A stretch of DNA of 42,137 nt from a virus, in IMG/VR virus record IMGVR_UViG_3300030616_000048, positions 1 to 42,137 of that record; one strand, 5' to 3'. Position numbers and translations under genes: made by a program. Shown here piece after piece: positions 7,883 through 15,354 of this stretch (the stretch's first letter is position 1; each line of letters begins with the position of its first letter). The notes below the pieces were generated by a model, which had not been told where the DNA came from, did not search any database, and worked only from the letters and a program-made list of their open reading frames with translations.

Positions 7883-8610
7883 ATTAGGCTCAGCTGCGTA
7901 TAATAAGGAATCTTTGTAATATCTATAAGGCTTGCAAATATTTCAATATCTTTTTTGGTATTTTTATAAATATCATGATACTCACTTTTATTGTCTAAGC
8001 CTTTTTTTATACTTTTTCTAATTATGTTTTCTGCATTTGAAACAATTATTAATTGCTCAGTAGTTAGAAAGTTTCTGTCTATATTTTCGTATCCTGGTTC
8101 TATTGTAAATAATTTTTTCCAAATTAAATTAGAGAAGTGAGTATAATAATTATCAGCGTTTTCTGATCCGTTTTCTCTTGCATATTCAATCATCTTTTTA
8201 ATTTCATCAGTTTCTTTTAACCTTATTTTTTTATTTTCATTTCTTGTCTGTTTCCATTCTTCGGAATTGTAATTTATAATCATATTTTCTATAAATTTAG
8301 ATTTTTCATTAAATTCATTTATAAAAGCTTCTTTAATTTCTGCAGCTTTTTCTCCTCTAAATCCCATAACCAAAAATAAAAACCCATCTTTTGTAATATT
8401 ATATAATTTAGTCATTCTATTTGACTTATCATTAAAATAGGTCACCTCATAATTGAGGAGCTTAAAACTTTCAGAGCAATCTAATTTTTCTATTGCTCTT
8501 AATATATTGTCATGTCTTCTGTTGAAATATTCTGCAATTTTAACAGATGTTGTAATTATCTTAGCTTTTTTAATATTCTTAATATTATTTATTTTTACCA
8601 AGCCTTCCAC
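7879..8610 (-). CDS. Rha-family phage regulatory protein
   Basis: The N-terminal 110 residues match the pRha domain: ITTSVKIAEYFNRRHDNILRAIEKL, then KLYNITKDGFLFLVMGFRGEKAAEIKEAFINEF. Rha proteins bind DNA and act as antirepressor-like regulators or interfere with phage growth in some hosts. The C-terminus is a charged, helical region of unknown role. The start is taken as the GTG nine bases after AGGAG (243 residues); an ATG abutting that RBS is too close. Expression should be limited by the terminator-like hairpin immediately upstream. Confidence 0.8.
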   Translation of the reverse strand: MEGLVKINNIKNIKKAKIITTSVKIAEYFNRRHDNILRAIEKLDCSESFKLLNYEVTYFNDKSNRMTKLYNITKDGFLFLVMGFRGEKAAEIKEAFINEFNEKSKFIENMIINYNSEEWKQTRNENKKIRLKETDEIKKMIEYARENGSENADNYYTHFSNLIWKKLFTIEPGYENIDRNFLTTEQLIIVSNAENIIRKSIKKGLDNKSEYHDIYKNTKKDIEIFASLIDITKIPYYTQLSLI

Positions 8611-8624
8611 AAAAATCATCTCCT

Positions 8625-8728
8625 AAAAAAATAGAAATTGTATTTACCAAATTCGCACCTCGATAAATACAATTTCTATTAACTTTTAGAAGCTTTGAAT
8701 TGGATGCGATTCAATTCAAAACTTCTAA
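8625..8728 (-). ncRNA. Leader RNA with two 17-bp hairpins and complementary loops; terminator-like attenuator
   Basis: The minus-strand leader folds into two long hairpins. Hairpin 1 (8686-8728) has a 17-base stem with one mismatch and a nine-base loop AAUCGCAUC. Hairpin 2 (8630-8680) has a perfect 17-bp stem, a 17-base loop containing GGUGCGA, and is followed by seven uridines, so it is a Rho-independent terminator ending just before the AGGAG of the Rha-family gene. Loop bases UCGCAUC and GGUGCGA can form seven consecutive pairs, a kissing interaction. Confidence 0.75.
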
Positions 8729-8736
8729 TTTCTAAC

Positions 8737-8764
8737 ATTATAGCATTTACAAAATAATTGTCAA
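8737..8764 (-). promoter_or_regulatory. Extended -10 promoter for the Rha leader
   Basis: TTGACA (8759-8764) and TATAAT (8737-8742) are 16 bases apart on the minus strand, with an extended TGC before the -10 element. The -35 box abuts the uridine tract of the upstream terminator, so one transcription unit ends and the next begins with no spare bases. Confidence 0.8.
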
Positions 8765-8765
8765 T

Positions 8766-8787
8766 AAAAAAATAGCCTTTCGGCTAT
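8766..8787 (-). terminator. Rho-independent terminator of the replication-side operon
   Basis: A six-base-pair hairpin (ATAGCC-GAAA-GGCTAT on the minus strand) is followed by a run of seven uridines. It lies one base after the stop codon of the 40-aa zinc-ribbon gene. Confidence 0.8.
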
Positions 8788-8788
8788 C

Positions 8789-8911
8789 TCAACTAAACGT
8801 CCAACCGCAGTCACTACACTGCCATCTTCCATTTCCAATTCTGTGAACTCTTTTACTTCCACAACTTGGACATTTTTTGAAAATATTTTTTATTTTATTA
8901 AATAAAATCAT
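8789..8911 (-). CDS. Zinc-ribbon protein, 40 aa
   Basis: The translation starts MILFNKIKNIFKKCPSCGSK and contains CPSC and CSDC pairs 16 residues apart, ending in GWTFS. This is a one-domain zinc ribbon like the DNA- or transcription-binding ribbons found in many Firmicute phages. A good GGAG lies seven bases before the ATG. It is the last gene of its operon and is followed at once by a terminator. Confidence 0.75.
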   Translation of the reverse strand: MILFNKIKNIFKKCPSCGSKRVHRIGNGRWQCSDCGWTFS

Positions 8912-8961
8912 CGTATATCTCCTTTCAGTTATTTATTATCTTTAATACTTATTTTATATAA

Positions 8962-9135
8962 TTAATCCATCCATACATTCTCACCTCCACCCCTTTGCTC
9001 TTTCAAATCTTTATTAATCTCATCCAGCTTTTCAAAATTAACTGGACTATTTACGATAATATAATTTATCAAAGTGTCCTTATCATATTCTTGCAATTTT
9101 AACCTTGCTATATCTTTGCTTATATGCATCCTCAT
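8962..9135 (-). CDS. Small unknown protein
   Basis: Starting at the ATG that overlaps the upstream stop as ATGA gives 57 residues (MRMHISKDIARLKLQEYD). The protein is charged and helical, with a glycine-rich patch (RGGGEN) near the C-terminus. No family recognised. Confidence 0.55.
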   Translation of the reverse strand: MRMHISKDIARLKLQEYDKDTLINYIIVNSPVNFEKLDEINKDLKEQRGGGENVWMD

Positions 9136-9413
9136 AATCCTTGCCCATCCCATCTTGGTTCATAATTATACGCTTCGTGCCATTGCTCTTCCTGCTCAAT
9201 ATTTATTCTTGCCTCATCAATCAAATTAAAATTATTTTCAGTTATGCAATTTACTAAGTCATTTATAGTAGCTGGATATAAATTATATTCCAGTAAATCA
9301 ACTATTTCATCAATTAAATCCTGCTGAGTTTCAAATATAATTTCAGTTTTTCCATTATGTATAATTTTTAAATATAAATATCCGATTTTAGCTCTTAATA
9401 TTTCTTTTTTCAT
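9132..9413 (-). CDS. Unknown acidic protein
   Basis: A 93-residue acidic protein starting MKKEILRAKIGYLYLKI. It has a beta-hairpin-like start and a helical, aspartate- and glutamate-rich second half ending RWDGQGL. It overlaps both neighbours by four bases. Function not recognisable; acidic small early proteins are often host-takeover or DNA-mimic factors, but that is only a possibility here. Confidence 0.6.
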   Translation of the reverse strand: MKKEILRAKIGYLYLKIIHNGKTEIIFETQQDLIDEIVDLLEYNLYPATINDLVNCITENNFNLIDEARINIEQEEQWHEAYNYEPRWDGQGL

Positions 9414-9724
9414 AATATCATTTCCCTTCCATACAGCTTACTCAAGTCATCCTCTATAATGTAATAATCTACAAGTGTAAATACTGTTTCGTAATCTGGT
9501 TCACAATAAGTACCTGCATCAACACTTTCAGCCTTAAATACTGCAATTATCATTTTGTTATAGTTTTCTTTATCAGCTAAAATACTCTGGCACATATCAT
9601 CTATTTCAGCCTCATCTATATAATCAGTTTGGATCCATTCCTGATATTCTAAAAAATCATGATTAACTATATTCCCATTTTTACTTATATCAATTGACAT
9701 AACTAAGTTTATTTCTTTTTTCAT
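9410..9724 (-). CDS. Unknown acidic protein
   Basis: A 104-residue protein starting MKKEINLVMSIDISKNGN, preceded by GAGGTGA. Very acidic (DYIDEAEIDDMCQ; EPDYETVFTLVDYYIIEDD), like its downstream neighbour. The N-terminal eight residues resemble those of that neighbour (MKKEI), possibly reflecting only a common start-site context. No family recognised. Confidence 0.6.
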   Translation of the reverse strand: MKKEINLVMSIDISKNGNIVNHDFLEYQEWIQTDYIDEAEIDDMCQSILADKENYNKMIIAVFKAESVDAGTYCEPDYETVFTLVDYYIIEDDLSKLYGREMIL

Positions 9725-9733
9725 AATATCACC

Positions 9734-10225
9734 TCAATAATCAATAGCTGAATTTGTTGATAAACTAATAGTAAATCCATTATTACAAGCTCTTCCACTA
9801 TTATTATCATCGTCAAGTCCTAACGCTTCTGTCCAATCTTCTTTTCTTTGTTCCCATTCTTCTTTACTGCATGTCTCATCTTCATCAACATTATTCCAAT
9901 ATCCATAAAATACTAGATTTAATTTTTCTTTTATCTTTAGCAAAATTTTAGAAGTTTCAAATATTTTACCAATATAAATTATTACTAAAAAATAATCATT
10001 TACTGGAAATAATGTTATGTCAATATTTACACCTAAATCATTTACTACAAAGTCTATATCTTTTTTATATCCTTCCCAATCTTTTTCAATTTTAGAATCA
10101 TGTACATGTCTTTTTATTTGAACTTTTTTAAGCTCTCTTACTTCTTGATTCAAGCTCAAACAATGTGTTCTTATTGCTTTTAAGCTCAAATTTGTTTTGT
10201 ATCCATCATAAATTTTTACACTCAT
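9734..10225 (-). CDS. Unknown protein next to the annealing protein
   Basis: A 163-residue protein with a basic N-terminal third (LKKVQIKRHVHDSKIEKDWE), a hydrophobic beta core (FLVIIYIGKIF) and an acidic C-terminal third. It sits directly downstream of the single-strand annealing protein gene, so a role in recombination or replication is plausible from context only. Confidence 0.65.
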   Translation of the reverse strand: MSVKIYDGYKTNLSLKAIRTHCLSLNQEVRELKKVQIKRHVHDSKIEKDWEGYKKDIDFVVNDLGVNIDITLFPVNDYFLVIIYIGKIFETSKILLKIKEKLNLVFYGYWNNVDEDETCSKEEWEQRKEDWTEALGLDDDNNSGRACNNGFTISLSTNSAIDY

Positions 10226-10243
10226 AATATCACCAAGAGAGCA

Positions 10244-10984
10244 TTACGCTCCCTTTTTCTCCTTCATCTTATTTTCATACAACTCTTTTACCTGTGCATA
10301 TAATTCAGGATAATCCTTCTGCACCCTGTCATAAGTTGTATTAAGCCTTTTATCTTTCAGTTTATTTATATCAGATATTCCTGGAACTTCTTTCCCATCT
10401 CTCCCAGTGAATGAAGTATACTTTTCTAATAATTCAACAGCTTTATTTTTATCTTTTTTAGCTGCAAAATATAATATATTCATAAGCTTGTCTCTTATCT
10501 CTTTTTCAAGATTGTTGCTTTTTTGTTGATTTCCAGAATCTCCATTTTCAGTATATTTTGTTTTATCTTTATTCCAATATACATCTGCCCCAATACCTAG
10601 CTTTTTACATGCGACACTCAAAGCGTCTGTTTCGGCCATTTTTAAAGCTTCATCATTATTCTTTAACCCTGCATTTGTAAAGTTGTTTATAAGTGTATTT
10701 CCTCCAGTTCCTTCGATTCCATGAGACCATTCGCCATTATAATTAATATATAATTTTAATTTAACAAACATCATTACTTCGTCTTTTGCGCCTTGCTCAG
10801 TCCATTCTTTTATTATTTCTGTATACCATCCAAATCCACAAGGGCCAAATAATTCAGTTAACTGTTTTATACGCCACATTGGATTAATATCAGACTTTCC
10901 TGTTAGTGGACCTTTTTCAATTGTCCTTAAAGCTGTATCTGGTACAACTCTACACTTTTCATATATTTCTAAGTTGTTACTCAT
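10244..10984 (-). CDS. Single-strand annealing protein (DUF1071, Rad52-like)
   Basis: A 246-residue protein whose N-terminal 140 residues match DUF1071 annealing proteins: INPMWRIKQLTELFGPCGFGW, then a beta sheet (VMMFVKLKLYINYNG), the glycine-rich GTGGNTLIN, and the helix DEALKMAETDALSVACKKLG. Such proteins coat single-stranded DNA and anneal complementary strands for phage recombination and concatemer formation. The C-terminus is a charged tail that may recruit other replication proteins. No paired exonuclease is adjacent. Confidence 0.82.
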   Translation of the reverse strand: MSNNLEIYEKCRVVPDTALRTIEKGPLTGKSDINPMWRIKQLTELFGPCGFGWYTEIIKEWTEQGAKDEVMMFVKLKLYINYNGEWSHGIEGTGGNTLINNFTNAGLKNNDEALKMAETDALSVACKKLGIGADVYWNKDKTKYTENGDSGNQQKSNNLEKEIRDKLMNILYFAAKKDKNKAVELLEKYTSFTGRDGKEVPGISDINKLKDKRLNTTYDRVQKDYPELYAQVKELYENKMKEKKGA

Positions 10985-11150
10985 CTAAACACCTCATTCT
11001 ATTGTAATATCCTGAATTTACCAAGAAGTTTTCGTATTCTGCTGCTTCTACTTTTTGTATATCAGCATACCAATCCGGTTCAATTTCGTACCCTTCGATG
11101 TTTTCGCAGTCAACACTGTTGTAATTGTATAAAGTTTTCATAATACTCAT
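10977..11150 (-). CDS. Small unknown protein upstream of the annealing protein
   Basis: Fifty-seven residues starting MSIMKTLYNYNSVDCENIEG, with an AAGGAGG site before the ATG. Acidic, with an aromatic-rich centre (EIEPDWYADIQKV). The stop overlaps the annealing protein start by eight bases, implying translational coupling. No family recognised. Confidence 0.6.
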   Translation of the reverse strand: MSIMKTLYNYNSVDCENIEGYEIEPDWYADIQKVEAAEYENFLVNSGYYNRMRCLDE

Positions 11151-11170
11151 AATACATCCTCCTTGATATT

Positions 11171-11223
11171 TTTAGGAATAAGATATATAATAAATACTTA
11201 AAGTATATACCTTATTCCTAAAG
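11171..11223. other. Long inverted repeat in the leader of the 57-aa gene
   Basis: Twelve perfectly paired bases (TTTAGGAATAAG / CTTATTCCTAAA) with further AT pairing inward lie between the 63-aa zinc protein gene and the 57-aa gene. There is no uridine run on either strand, so it is not a standard terminator; an RNase processing site or translational control element is more likely. Confidence 0.55.
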
Positions 11224-11239
11224 AAATTTTTACTAGATA

Positions 11240-11431
11240 TCAGTTTTTAACTGGTATCTTTTTGCGTTCTTCCTCAATCTTATTCATACATTCTTTGCAA
11301 ATATTATAAGCGTCATATACATTTGTTAACTCTTCTTCATAGACGTAATGATCTCCAGCATTGCAATATATTTTATCCATCTCATCATCATTAACAAAGT
11401 TTTCACATAGTTCGCAATATATTTTATCCAT
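11240..11431 (-). CDS. Small protein with duplicated cysteine motif
   Basis: Sixty-three residues. The first half contains two copies of MDKIYC, at residues 1 and 18, matching a 19-base direct repeat in the DNA (11363-11381 and 11414-11432). Cysteine/histidine pairs CELC, CNAGDH and CKEC suggest one or two zinc sites. Overlaps the upstream gene by eight bases. Function unknown. Confidence 0.6.
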   Translation of the reverse strand: MDKIYCELCENFVNDDEMDKIYCNAGDHYVYEEELTNVYDAYNICKECMNKIEEERKKIPVKN

Positions 11432-11639
11432 CAGCTTTTACCTCACTTTCATTTACACAAATAATATTTAAAGTTAATTCAGCACCCAAACAACCATCGC
11501 CAGCGCTATTTATTTCAAACTTTGGGCTTAATGTAAATATTCTTTCTTTATTGCAAAAATATATACTTATTTCTCTAGCTCTTCCACTTGCGCCTTTTTC
11601 TACTGATTGTAATAGTTTAATCAATTCAGTTGTTGTCAT
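11424..11639 (-). CDS. Unknown protein, promoter-proximal
   Basis: Seventy-one residues starting MTTTELIKLLQSVEKGASGR. It is the first gene after the promoter at 11657-11685, with GAGGTGA just before the ATG. Mixed alpha/beta composition with a glycine-rich centre (NSAGDGCLGAE). No family recognised. Confidence 0.6.
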   Translation of the reverse strand: MTTTELIKLLQSVEKGASGRAREISIYFCNKERIFTLSPKFEINSAGDGCLGAELTLNIICVNESEVKADG

Positions 11640-11656
11640 CTCATCACCTCACTATA

Positions 11657-11685
11657 ATTATACATCGAATATCGGCATATGTCAA
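11657..11685 (-). promoter_or_regulatory. Consensus early promoter with operator-like spacer
   Basis: TTGACA and TATAAT are 17 bases apart, with the spacer TATGCCGATATTCGATG. The same promoter, identical over at least 38 bases, occurs at 20552-20580, and a variant occurs at 17266-17294. The shared interior with a CGA...TCG dyad suggests one phage regulator controls all three. Confidence 0.85.
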
Positions 11686-11722
11686 ATTATATTATCTATT
11701 CTTCCAACATTTATAAAACATT

Positions 11723-11968
11723 TCAATAGTCTTTCTGTTCAATTCTTTTTCTTTCTTCAATATTATCAACTCTGCCAATAATCTCAATTAATACATCAAC
11801 TATTTCATAATCTTCACCACAGCCACGAATTAGAAATTCTGTTTCAACTTCAAAAGCATATCCCCATGTTAGCGCTGCATTTCTAGATGTAAATTGTCTT
11901 CTTGGGTTATATCTATAATCAGTACCGGTAACAAACTTTTTAGTCTTTTTGTTTATAATTGCATACAT
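11723..11968 (-). CDS. Unknown small protein
   Basis: Eighty-one residues starting MYAIINKKTKKFVTGTDYRY. The N-terminal half forms a short beta meander followed by TSRNAALTWGYAFEVE, a pattern seen in small uncharacterised phage proteins that read like mini-domains for binding peptides or nucleic acid. Acidic and charged C-terminus. Function unknown. Confidence 0.6.
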   Translation of the reverse strand: MYAIINKKTKKFVTGTDYRYNPRRQFTSRNAALTWGYAFEVETEFLIRGCGEDYEIVDVLIEIIGRVDNIEERKRIEQKDY

Positions 11969-11980
11969 TTTTCATTCCTC

Positions 11981-12211
11981 CTAATAATCTTGTCTTATCC
12001 ACAATTCACAACAAATGCTACAATAAATCATATTTATGCAAATGCTTATATCGTTAATATCATCATTATGAGATATAACTTCTAAACTCTTATATCTATT
12101 AGTATGTAAGCAAAATTCTTTGCATTTTGGACAATTGCTAAACCGTCTTTCTTTAGTTTCAATAATTTCACCTGTATCAATATTTGTCCATTTCCAATTA
12201 TTTTTACTCAT
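11981..12211 (-). CDS. Small zinc-binding protein
   Basis: Seventy-six residues with a CPKC pair after a tryptophan-rich start (NNWKWTNIDTGEII) and a CSICC cluster near the C-terminus, the spacing of a zinc ribbon with an inserted loop. A strong GGGGTGA lies before the ATG. One of about eight tiny zinc proteins in this genome. Confidence 0.6.
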   Translation of the reverse strand: MSKNNWKWTNIDTGEIIETKERRFSNCPKCKEFCLHTNRYKSLEVISHNDDINDISICINMIYCSICCELWIRQDY

Positions 12212-12317
12212 TTAATCACCCCTTCCATTCCTTCCAAAAATATGCCTAAAATCGATTCTAGTTTTTATAGTATAATTTTATTAATTTATTATTTAAATCA
12301 ATTCTAGCGTTTTTTCT

Positions 12318-12407
12318 CGCGTAGTTTTCTTTGTTCTTGAAGCATGTTTTTCATTCTTTCTGAAAGTTCTTTTCTTTTTTCAAAATCATATTATAAATTA
12401 TTTTTAA
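12318..12407 (-). pseudogene. Possible frame-broken small gene
   Basis: After the ATG at about 12407 the reading frame gives 19 codons and stops. In the adjacent frame the next 27 codons read DFEKRKELSERMKNMLQEQR and then KLREKKR, a highly charged, protein-like helix with no start of its own beyond an internal methionine. One indel near the TATAATATGAT stretch would join the two. It may be a decayed gene or chance. Confidence 0.3.
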
Positions 12408-12413
12408 CATTTC

Positions 12414-12587
12414 TCATTCCTCCAATCTATATATTTTTACAATCTGTACTTTTGTTTCATCATCATTATATAAGTTTGCACCATTTACACATTCATGGCA
12501 TATATCATTTTTGCCATTATTTATGCACCATTCGCAATCACTTGATAATTGCTTATTATGTCTTTCAATCATTGAATCAAATTTCAT
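12414..12587 (-). CDS. Small zinc-binding protein, 57 aa
   Basis: The translation starts MKFDSMIERHNKQLSSDCEW and has CEWC and CHEC pairs nine residues apart, a compact zinc knuckle, then an acidic tail ending KIYRLEE. A GGAGG lies before the ATG. Its own stop codon overlaps another GGAGG used by the downstream frame. Confidence 0.6.
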   Translation of the reverse strand: MKFDSMIERHNKQLSSDCEWCINNGKNDICHECVNGANLYNDDETKVQIVKIYRLEE

Positions 12588-12695
12588 TTCTCATTCCTCC
12601 AATCAATTTAAAATATAATTTAAGCTTTCATTTTTGTACCTACAGCAAATTTAAATTTAATTCTATAGTAAATTTACCTTTATTTGTTCTAGGTA

Positions 12696-13259
12696 TTATT
12701 TTGGCTTAAATAATCTATATTTATCAAAACCAATTTTATTTATTCCTTCACAAAAATATTTCTTATATCTTTCATCGGCTTCTTCACCTTCAAAAACAGG
12801 TATTCCAAAAGGTGTAGATTTGATAATTTCAACTTTTTTATCTTTTATTAACTGATATGTTTTAGCATTCATACATAAATATTTCTCATGTAATATCTGG
12901 CAATCATCACCCTTTACAAATTTAGTAACAAGTATTTCTATAATTCCAGGCTTAATTTTTTCTTTTTTCAAAGTTTCCATCATTTCTTTTATTGCATCTT
13001 CATTTAGTTCTGTTGTTGTTGCTGATGTTGTGCAATTACTTTCACTAAAAGCTTTATCAAATATATCAGTTTTCATATCTTCCATGGCTTTATCAAAAGC
13101 ATATCTAAGTAAATTATGCACTGGCTGACCTAAGTTAATCTGAGGATAATTATATTCTTCTGGTAATATCGGAGTTTTCTTTTTTGATTCCTGTAAAACT
13201 TTTTCACCTATTTTTGAAAGAATCTTATTGTTTAACTCTTGTATTTTTTTATAATCCAT
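12696..13259 (-). CDS. Unknown protein of the replication region
   Basis: Starting at the ATG nine bases after AGAGG gives 187 residues (MDYKKIQELNNKILSKIGEK). The protein is helical and charged in its first half, with a serine/threonine-rich linker (SNCTTSATTTE), and has a mixed C-terminal domain containing GIPVFEGEEADERYKKYF. Possible structural protein or replication accessory; I do not recognise it. Confidence 0.6.
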   Translation of the reverse strand: MDYKKIQELNNKILSKIGEKVLQESKKKTPILPEEYNYPQINLGQPVHNLLRYAFDKAMEDMKTDIFDKAFSESNCTTSATTTELNEDAIKEMMETLKKEKIKPGIIEILVTKFVKGDDCQILHEKYLCMNAKTYQLIKDKKVEIIKSTPFGIPVFEGEEADERYKKYFCEGINKIGFDKYRLFKPK

Positions 13260-13437
13260 TCTTATCATCCTCTCTTCTCATAATTGCTCTTATTTCTGAA
13301 ATAACATCTGTTACTCCCTCACAATAGCCTTCATCAAATGTAAGAGAAAATTCATTAGGTATTATGTTTTTCATTCTTGCTTCATTTTTATTATCTAATA
13401 TACTTAATTTTCTTGATATTTTTTCCAAGATATCCAT
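13249..13437 (-). CDS. Small unknown helical protein
   Basis: About 62 residues from the ATG at 13437 (MDILEKISRKLSILDNKNEA); two upstream in-frame ATGs sit too close to the AAAGG site but cannot be excluded. Helical, with TFDEGYCEGVTDVISEIRAI in the second half. Overlaps the next gene by about eleven bases. Confidence 0.55.
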   Translation of the reverse strand: MDILEKISRKLSILDNKNEARMKNIIPNEFSLTFDEGYCEGVTDVISEIRAIMRREDDKNGL

Positions 13438-13528
13438 ATCATTCATCATCCTTTCTAAAACATATTTCTTTATATTTTTTTATAGTTTTATTAAGAAAAA
13501 TCAACTTTCGTCTTTCTCACCTTCCTCA

Positions 13529-13705
13529 CTAAAACATATAATCTAATGTTCCTGTTTTTCTTAACATGTTCCAAATTTCCCATTTAAAGCTTTTATATTT
13601 GTCTTCAAATTCTTTTATATCAATCTCATCATTTTGAAATTGAGTTCGATGTATTTTGCCATTAACTTCAAGTTCACATATAATTTTTAGCTTAAATTCT
13701 TTCAT
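13529..13705 (-). CDS. Small unknown protein, 58 aa
   Basis: The translation starts MKEFKLKIICELEVNGKIHR and ends NMLRKTGTLDYMF. A beta-strand start followed by a helical acidic middle. The ATG overlaps the upstream stop as ATGA. No family recognised. Confidence 0.6.
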   Translation of the reverse strand: MKEFKLKIICELEVNGKIHRTQFQNDEIDIKEFEDKYKSFKWEIWNMLRKTGTLDYMF

Positions 13706-13932
13706 CTTTCTCGCTTCCCTTTCTCACAAAGTTTTTGAAATTCTTCTTTATTAAAATTCAATATATCTCCTATTTTATATTCTGCTAAATCAATAGTTTT
13801 AAAGTATATTTTATAATTTGTTTTCTTCCCATAAATTTCATATTCTATATCAACAGAAGTTGAACAACCATCTATGTCTATTCTTTTAATAACCATTTTT
13901 TCATTTGCAATTATATCTATTATTTTCATCAT
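13702..13932 (-). CDS. Small unknown beta-rich protein
   Basis: Seventy-six residues starting MMKIIDIIANEKMVIKRIDI, with GAGGTGAG directly before the ATG. Alternating beta strands (SVDIEYEIYGKKTNYKIYF) and a charged C-terminal helix. No family recognised; it is in the helicase operon. Confidence 0.6.
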   Translation of the reverse strand: MMKIIDIIANEKMVIKRIDIDGCSTSVDIEYEIYGKKTNYKIYFKTIDLAEYKIGDILNFNKEEFQKLCEKGKRER

Positions 13933-13948
13933 CTCACCTCACTTTTCA

Positions 13949-14053
13949 TCAACTTTGTTTTATTTTTGCTTTACCTTTCAGTATTAGTATTATAAATCTG
14001 CATTTTTGAGCATCTGTTAAACTTAAAAATTGTCTCATTGTAAAAATTACCAT
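13949..14053 (-). CDS. Small basic peptide, 34 aa
   Basis: The translation starts MVIFTMRQFLSLTDAQKCRF and ends LKGKAKIKQS. An amphipathic basic helix. The ATG lies four bases after the helicase stop with GATGAT before it; the RBS is weak but the gene fills the only gap behind the helicase. Confidence 0.45.
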   Translation of the reverse strand: MVIFTMRQFLSLTDAQKCRFIILILKGKAKIKQS

Positions 14054-14057
14054 TGCA

Positions 14058-15353
14058 TCATCTCTTTTCAATAAGCTTCAAATTATTTTTAATAAATATC
14101 ATTTCTTTATCTACTCCAGCTAGTCCATTTCTTTGTTTATCAACTGTTAACATAATTGTCTTTTCGTTCAAGTTGCTATTATTCTCATCAGCTTTCTCCC
14201 ATAAAAATAATATATTGTCCGCATTCTGTTCTATTGCTCCACTATCCCTTAAATCAGACTTTCGCGGTTTTCTTTCACTTCTTTGATGTACTCCTCGATT
14301 TAATTGAGACACTAAAAGTATAGGAACCTGCATATCATTTGCTAATATTTTTATATCCCTTGAAATGTTTGAATATTTTATGTTTTCATTTGCATATTTT
14401 TTTGATGTATCAAGTAGCTGCAGGTAGTCAATAATTACATAATCAAGCTCATTTTTATTTTTAAGCTTTCTGCATCTTAATCTAATATCTTCGATTGTGT
14501 TGTCCTGATAAATATTTAAGTTAGTTTCCTGTAAATCGCCAGCACTTTCAAATAATGCTCTAAAATCTATTTCATCAAGCTTACCTGACCTTGTCTTTTT
14601 TCCGTCAATACCTGTCATCGTTATTAGCATCCTTTCAATTAAGTTTTCTTCACTCATTTCAATTGAAAAAATAACTACATGATTATCTTTTGCAATTAAA
14701 TTGCTTGCAATATTTAAAGCAAAAGCTGTTTTACCAGTTCCAGGAGTTGCCCCAAGAATTGTTACTTCTCCCTTATGAACACCAGCAGTCATATAATCAA
14801 GCCATGGATACCCATATTTATATTTGTCTTTGTACTTTGACTTATCACGTTCGCACCTGGACGAGATAAGTTCTAAAGTATTTGTTATTAAATCCCTCAA
14901 GCTTTTATTTTTATTTTCTAAAAGTTCAATATCCAACATCGTTTGACATTCAGCCTTTAAATTTTTTATATCACAATTATCATCTACTGAGCTTTCATGT
15001 ATTTTTTTCTGGATGTTCACAGTTGATGTATATAGTTTTCTTAAAAAAGACTTAGCTTTGACTTTATTTATATAATCTGATAAATTAGCACCATACAGGT
15101 GATAGTCTGATATTTTAGTAATGTATTCCATTCCCTCAACATCAGAGCCAAAAATATCAAGTTCTGAGAGTTGTAATAAATCAATGCTATCACCTTTTGT
15201 ATACTTATCAACAATGATTGTGTATAACTTTTGATTCAAAGGATTATATAAATCATCAGGATCTAATTTGTCCATCACATCAGGTATGATATCAATATTT
15301 CTTACCATCTCCATGATAATATAATTTTCAAGCTCATAATTCCCAAAGCTCAT
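14058..15353 (-). CDS. Replicative DNA helicase, DnaB-like
   Basis: A 431-residue hexameric helicase that unwinds DNA at the replication fork. An N-terminal helical DnaB domain (residues 1-105) leads to the RecA-like motor: Walker A GATPGTGKT at 201-209, the catalytic glutamate in FSIEMSEE at about 232, Walker B YVIIDYLQLL at 305-314, and the sensor/finger region SQLNRGVHQRSERKPRKSDLR at about 349-369. It follows the replisome organizer by one base, the usual loader-helicase pair. Confidence 0.95.
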   Translation of the reverse strand: MSFGNYELENYIIMEMVRNIDIIPDVMDKLDPDDLYNPLNQKLYTIIVDKYTKGDSIDLLQLSELDIFGSDVEGMEYITKISDYHLYGANLSDYINKVKAKSFLRKLYTSTVNIQKKIHESSVDDNCDIKNLKAECQTMLDIELLENKNKSLRDLITNTLELISSRCERDKSKYKDKYKYGYPWLDYMTAGVHKGEVTILGATPGTGKTAFALNIASNLIAKDNHVVIFSIEMSEENLIERMLITMTGIDGKKTRSGKLDEIDFRALFESAGDLQETNLNIYQDNTIEDIRLRCRKLKNKNELDYVIIDYLQLLDTSKKYANENIKYSNISRDIKILANDMQVPILLVSQLNRGVHQRSERKPRKSDLRDSGAIEQNADNILFLWEKADENNSNLNEKTIMLTVDKQRNGLAGVDKEMIFIKNNLKLIEKR

Positions 15354-15354
15354 A

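Noticed and set aside
12344-12709. 121-codon plus-strand frame
   Set aside because: It is antisense to the 57-aa zinc gene and end of the 187-aa gene, has no RBS, and its product is an unnatural mix of F, H, L and I.
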